The notes beneath the pieces were generated by a model, which saw only the letters and a list, made by a program, of their open reading frames with translations, was not told the origin of the DNA and searched no databases. DNA of 64,000 nt from Candidatus Defluviilinea gracilis (GTDB lineage Bacteria; Chloroflexota; Anaerolineae; Anaerolineales; Villigracilaceae). Shown in pieces: positions 63,880 to 64,000 of this stretch. The position numbers and the translations under genes were made by a program. The DNA lies in the NCBI GenBank assembly GCA_016716235.1, contig JADJWS010000002.1:124001-188000 (forward strand), read 5' to 3'. Within the stretch, counting starts at the first letter, position 1, and each line of letters starts with the position of its first letter.

Positions 63880-64000
63880 TTTGCTTTGTGTCATATGCTT
63901 GTTGATCTCTTCTTGCGGATCATCTACATCAACTCCCAACATCGAGATCACCGAAACATCGACTCCCTCAACCGAACTCACGCCCATTGACTTGCAAACA
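63863..64000 (+). CDS. Lipoprotein, N-terminal fragment (runs off the window)
   Basis: An open frame from ATG at 63863 (or 63857) to the right edge gives IRSLLCVICLLISSC, a lipoprotein signal with a lipobox Cys near residue 18, then a Ser/Thr/Pro-rich stretch. It overlaps the DUF2652 gene's end by 17 bases. The function cannot be told because only 46 codons are visible. Confidence 0.7.
   Translation, partial: MQKIRSLLCVICLLISSCGSSTSTPNIEITETSTPSTELTPIDLQT

Overview
The window looks like a chromosomal segment of an uncultured member of the Chloroflexota, probably class Anaerolineae. This is inferred from gene content and style, not from a marker gene: GC is moderate (roughly 50-57% by eye), the serS gene has a T-box leader, several families common in that phylum occur (DUF433/DUF5615 pairs, DUF2652, DUF6159, DUF3048, M42 peptidases), and the spaces between genes are crowded with palindromic repeats. 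No rRNA, tRNA, CRISPR array, integrase or complete IS element was found.

Layout. 0-7 kb: the end of a GH13 enzyme with a histone-like lysine tail, then an accessory island. The island holds a DUF433/DUF5615 toxin-antitoxin pair and an operon of an EACC1-like adaptor plus two tandem membrane-anchored caspase-like proteases; a 39-codon stump of a third protease copy lies at its 3' end. 7-14 kb: housekeeping genes (greA, lysS, an ECF sigma/anti-sigma pair, Nudix, MEMO-like). 14.6-17.2 kb: an AT-richer restriction-modification pair and two small orphan antitoxin-like genes. 17-26.7 kb: priA, a DUF6159 membrane protein, a phosphoribosyltransferase, lipoproteins, a PCu(A)C copper chaperone, a glycosyltransferase and an SbcC-type ATPase. 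26.8-32 kb: a cluster of three M42 aminopeptidases with an S51-like peptidase. 32-38.4 kb: DUF456, serS with its T-box, a two-component system, a lytic transglycosylase and a membrane protein. 38.4-44.4 kb: a broken BrnT toxin with its antitoxin, psuG, a pair of overlapping SPFH-like membrane proteins, a PHP phosphoesterase and a cold-shock protein. 44.9-48.4 kb: a redox operon (ferredoxin, FAD oxidoreductase, membrane cytochrome b, 15-heme cytochrome c) that could carry electrons from the cytoplasm to the cell surface. 48.4-64 kb: MFS exporter with an RHH regulator, gamma-glutamyltransferase, a GT-C glycosyltransferase, a GH25/SH3/phosphodiester-glycosidase protein, DUF3048 lipoprotein, HIT, xseA-xseB, a PAP2-like protein, murJ and DUF2652.

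The most striking features are two. First, the compact EACC1-caspase conflict operon with evidence of tandem duplication and decay. Second, a dense set of repeats: 7-bp and 8-bp phased tandem tracts, hairpins sharing one 13-bp core, and MITE-like elements with terminal inverted repeats. These repeats lie not only between genes but also inside priA, sbcC, xseA, murJ, ggt and a peptidase gene, and inside the serS T-box leader. Genes are mostly packed in short operons with 1-8 bp overlaps.
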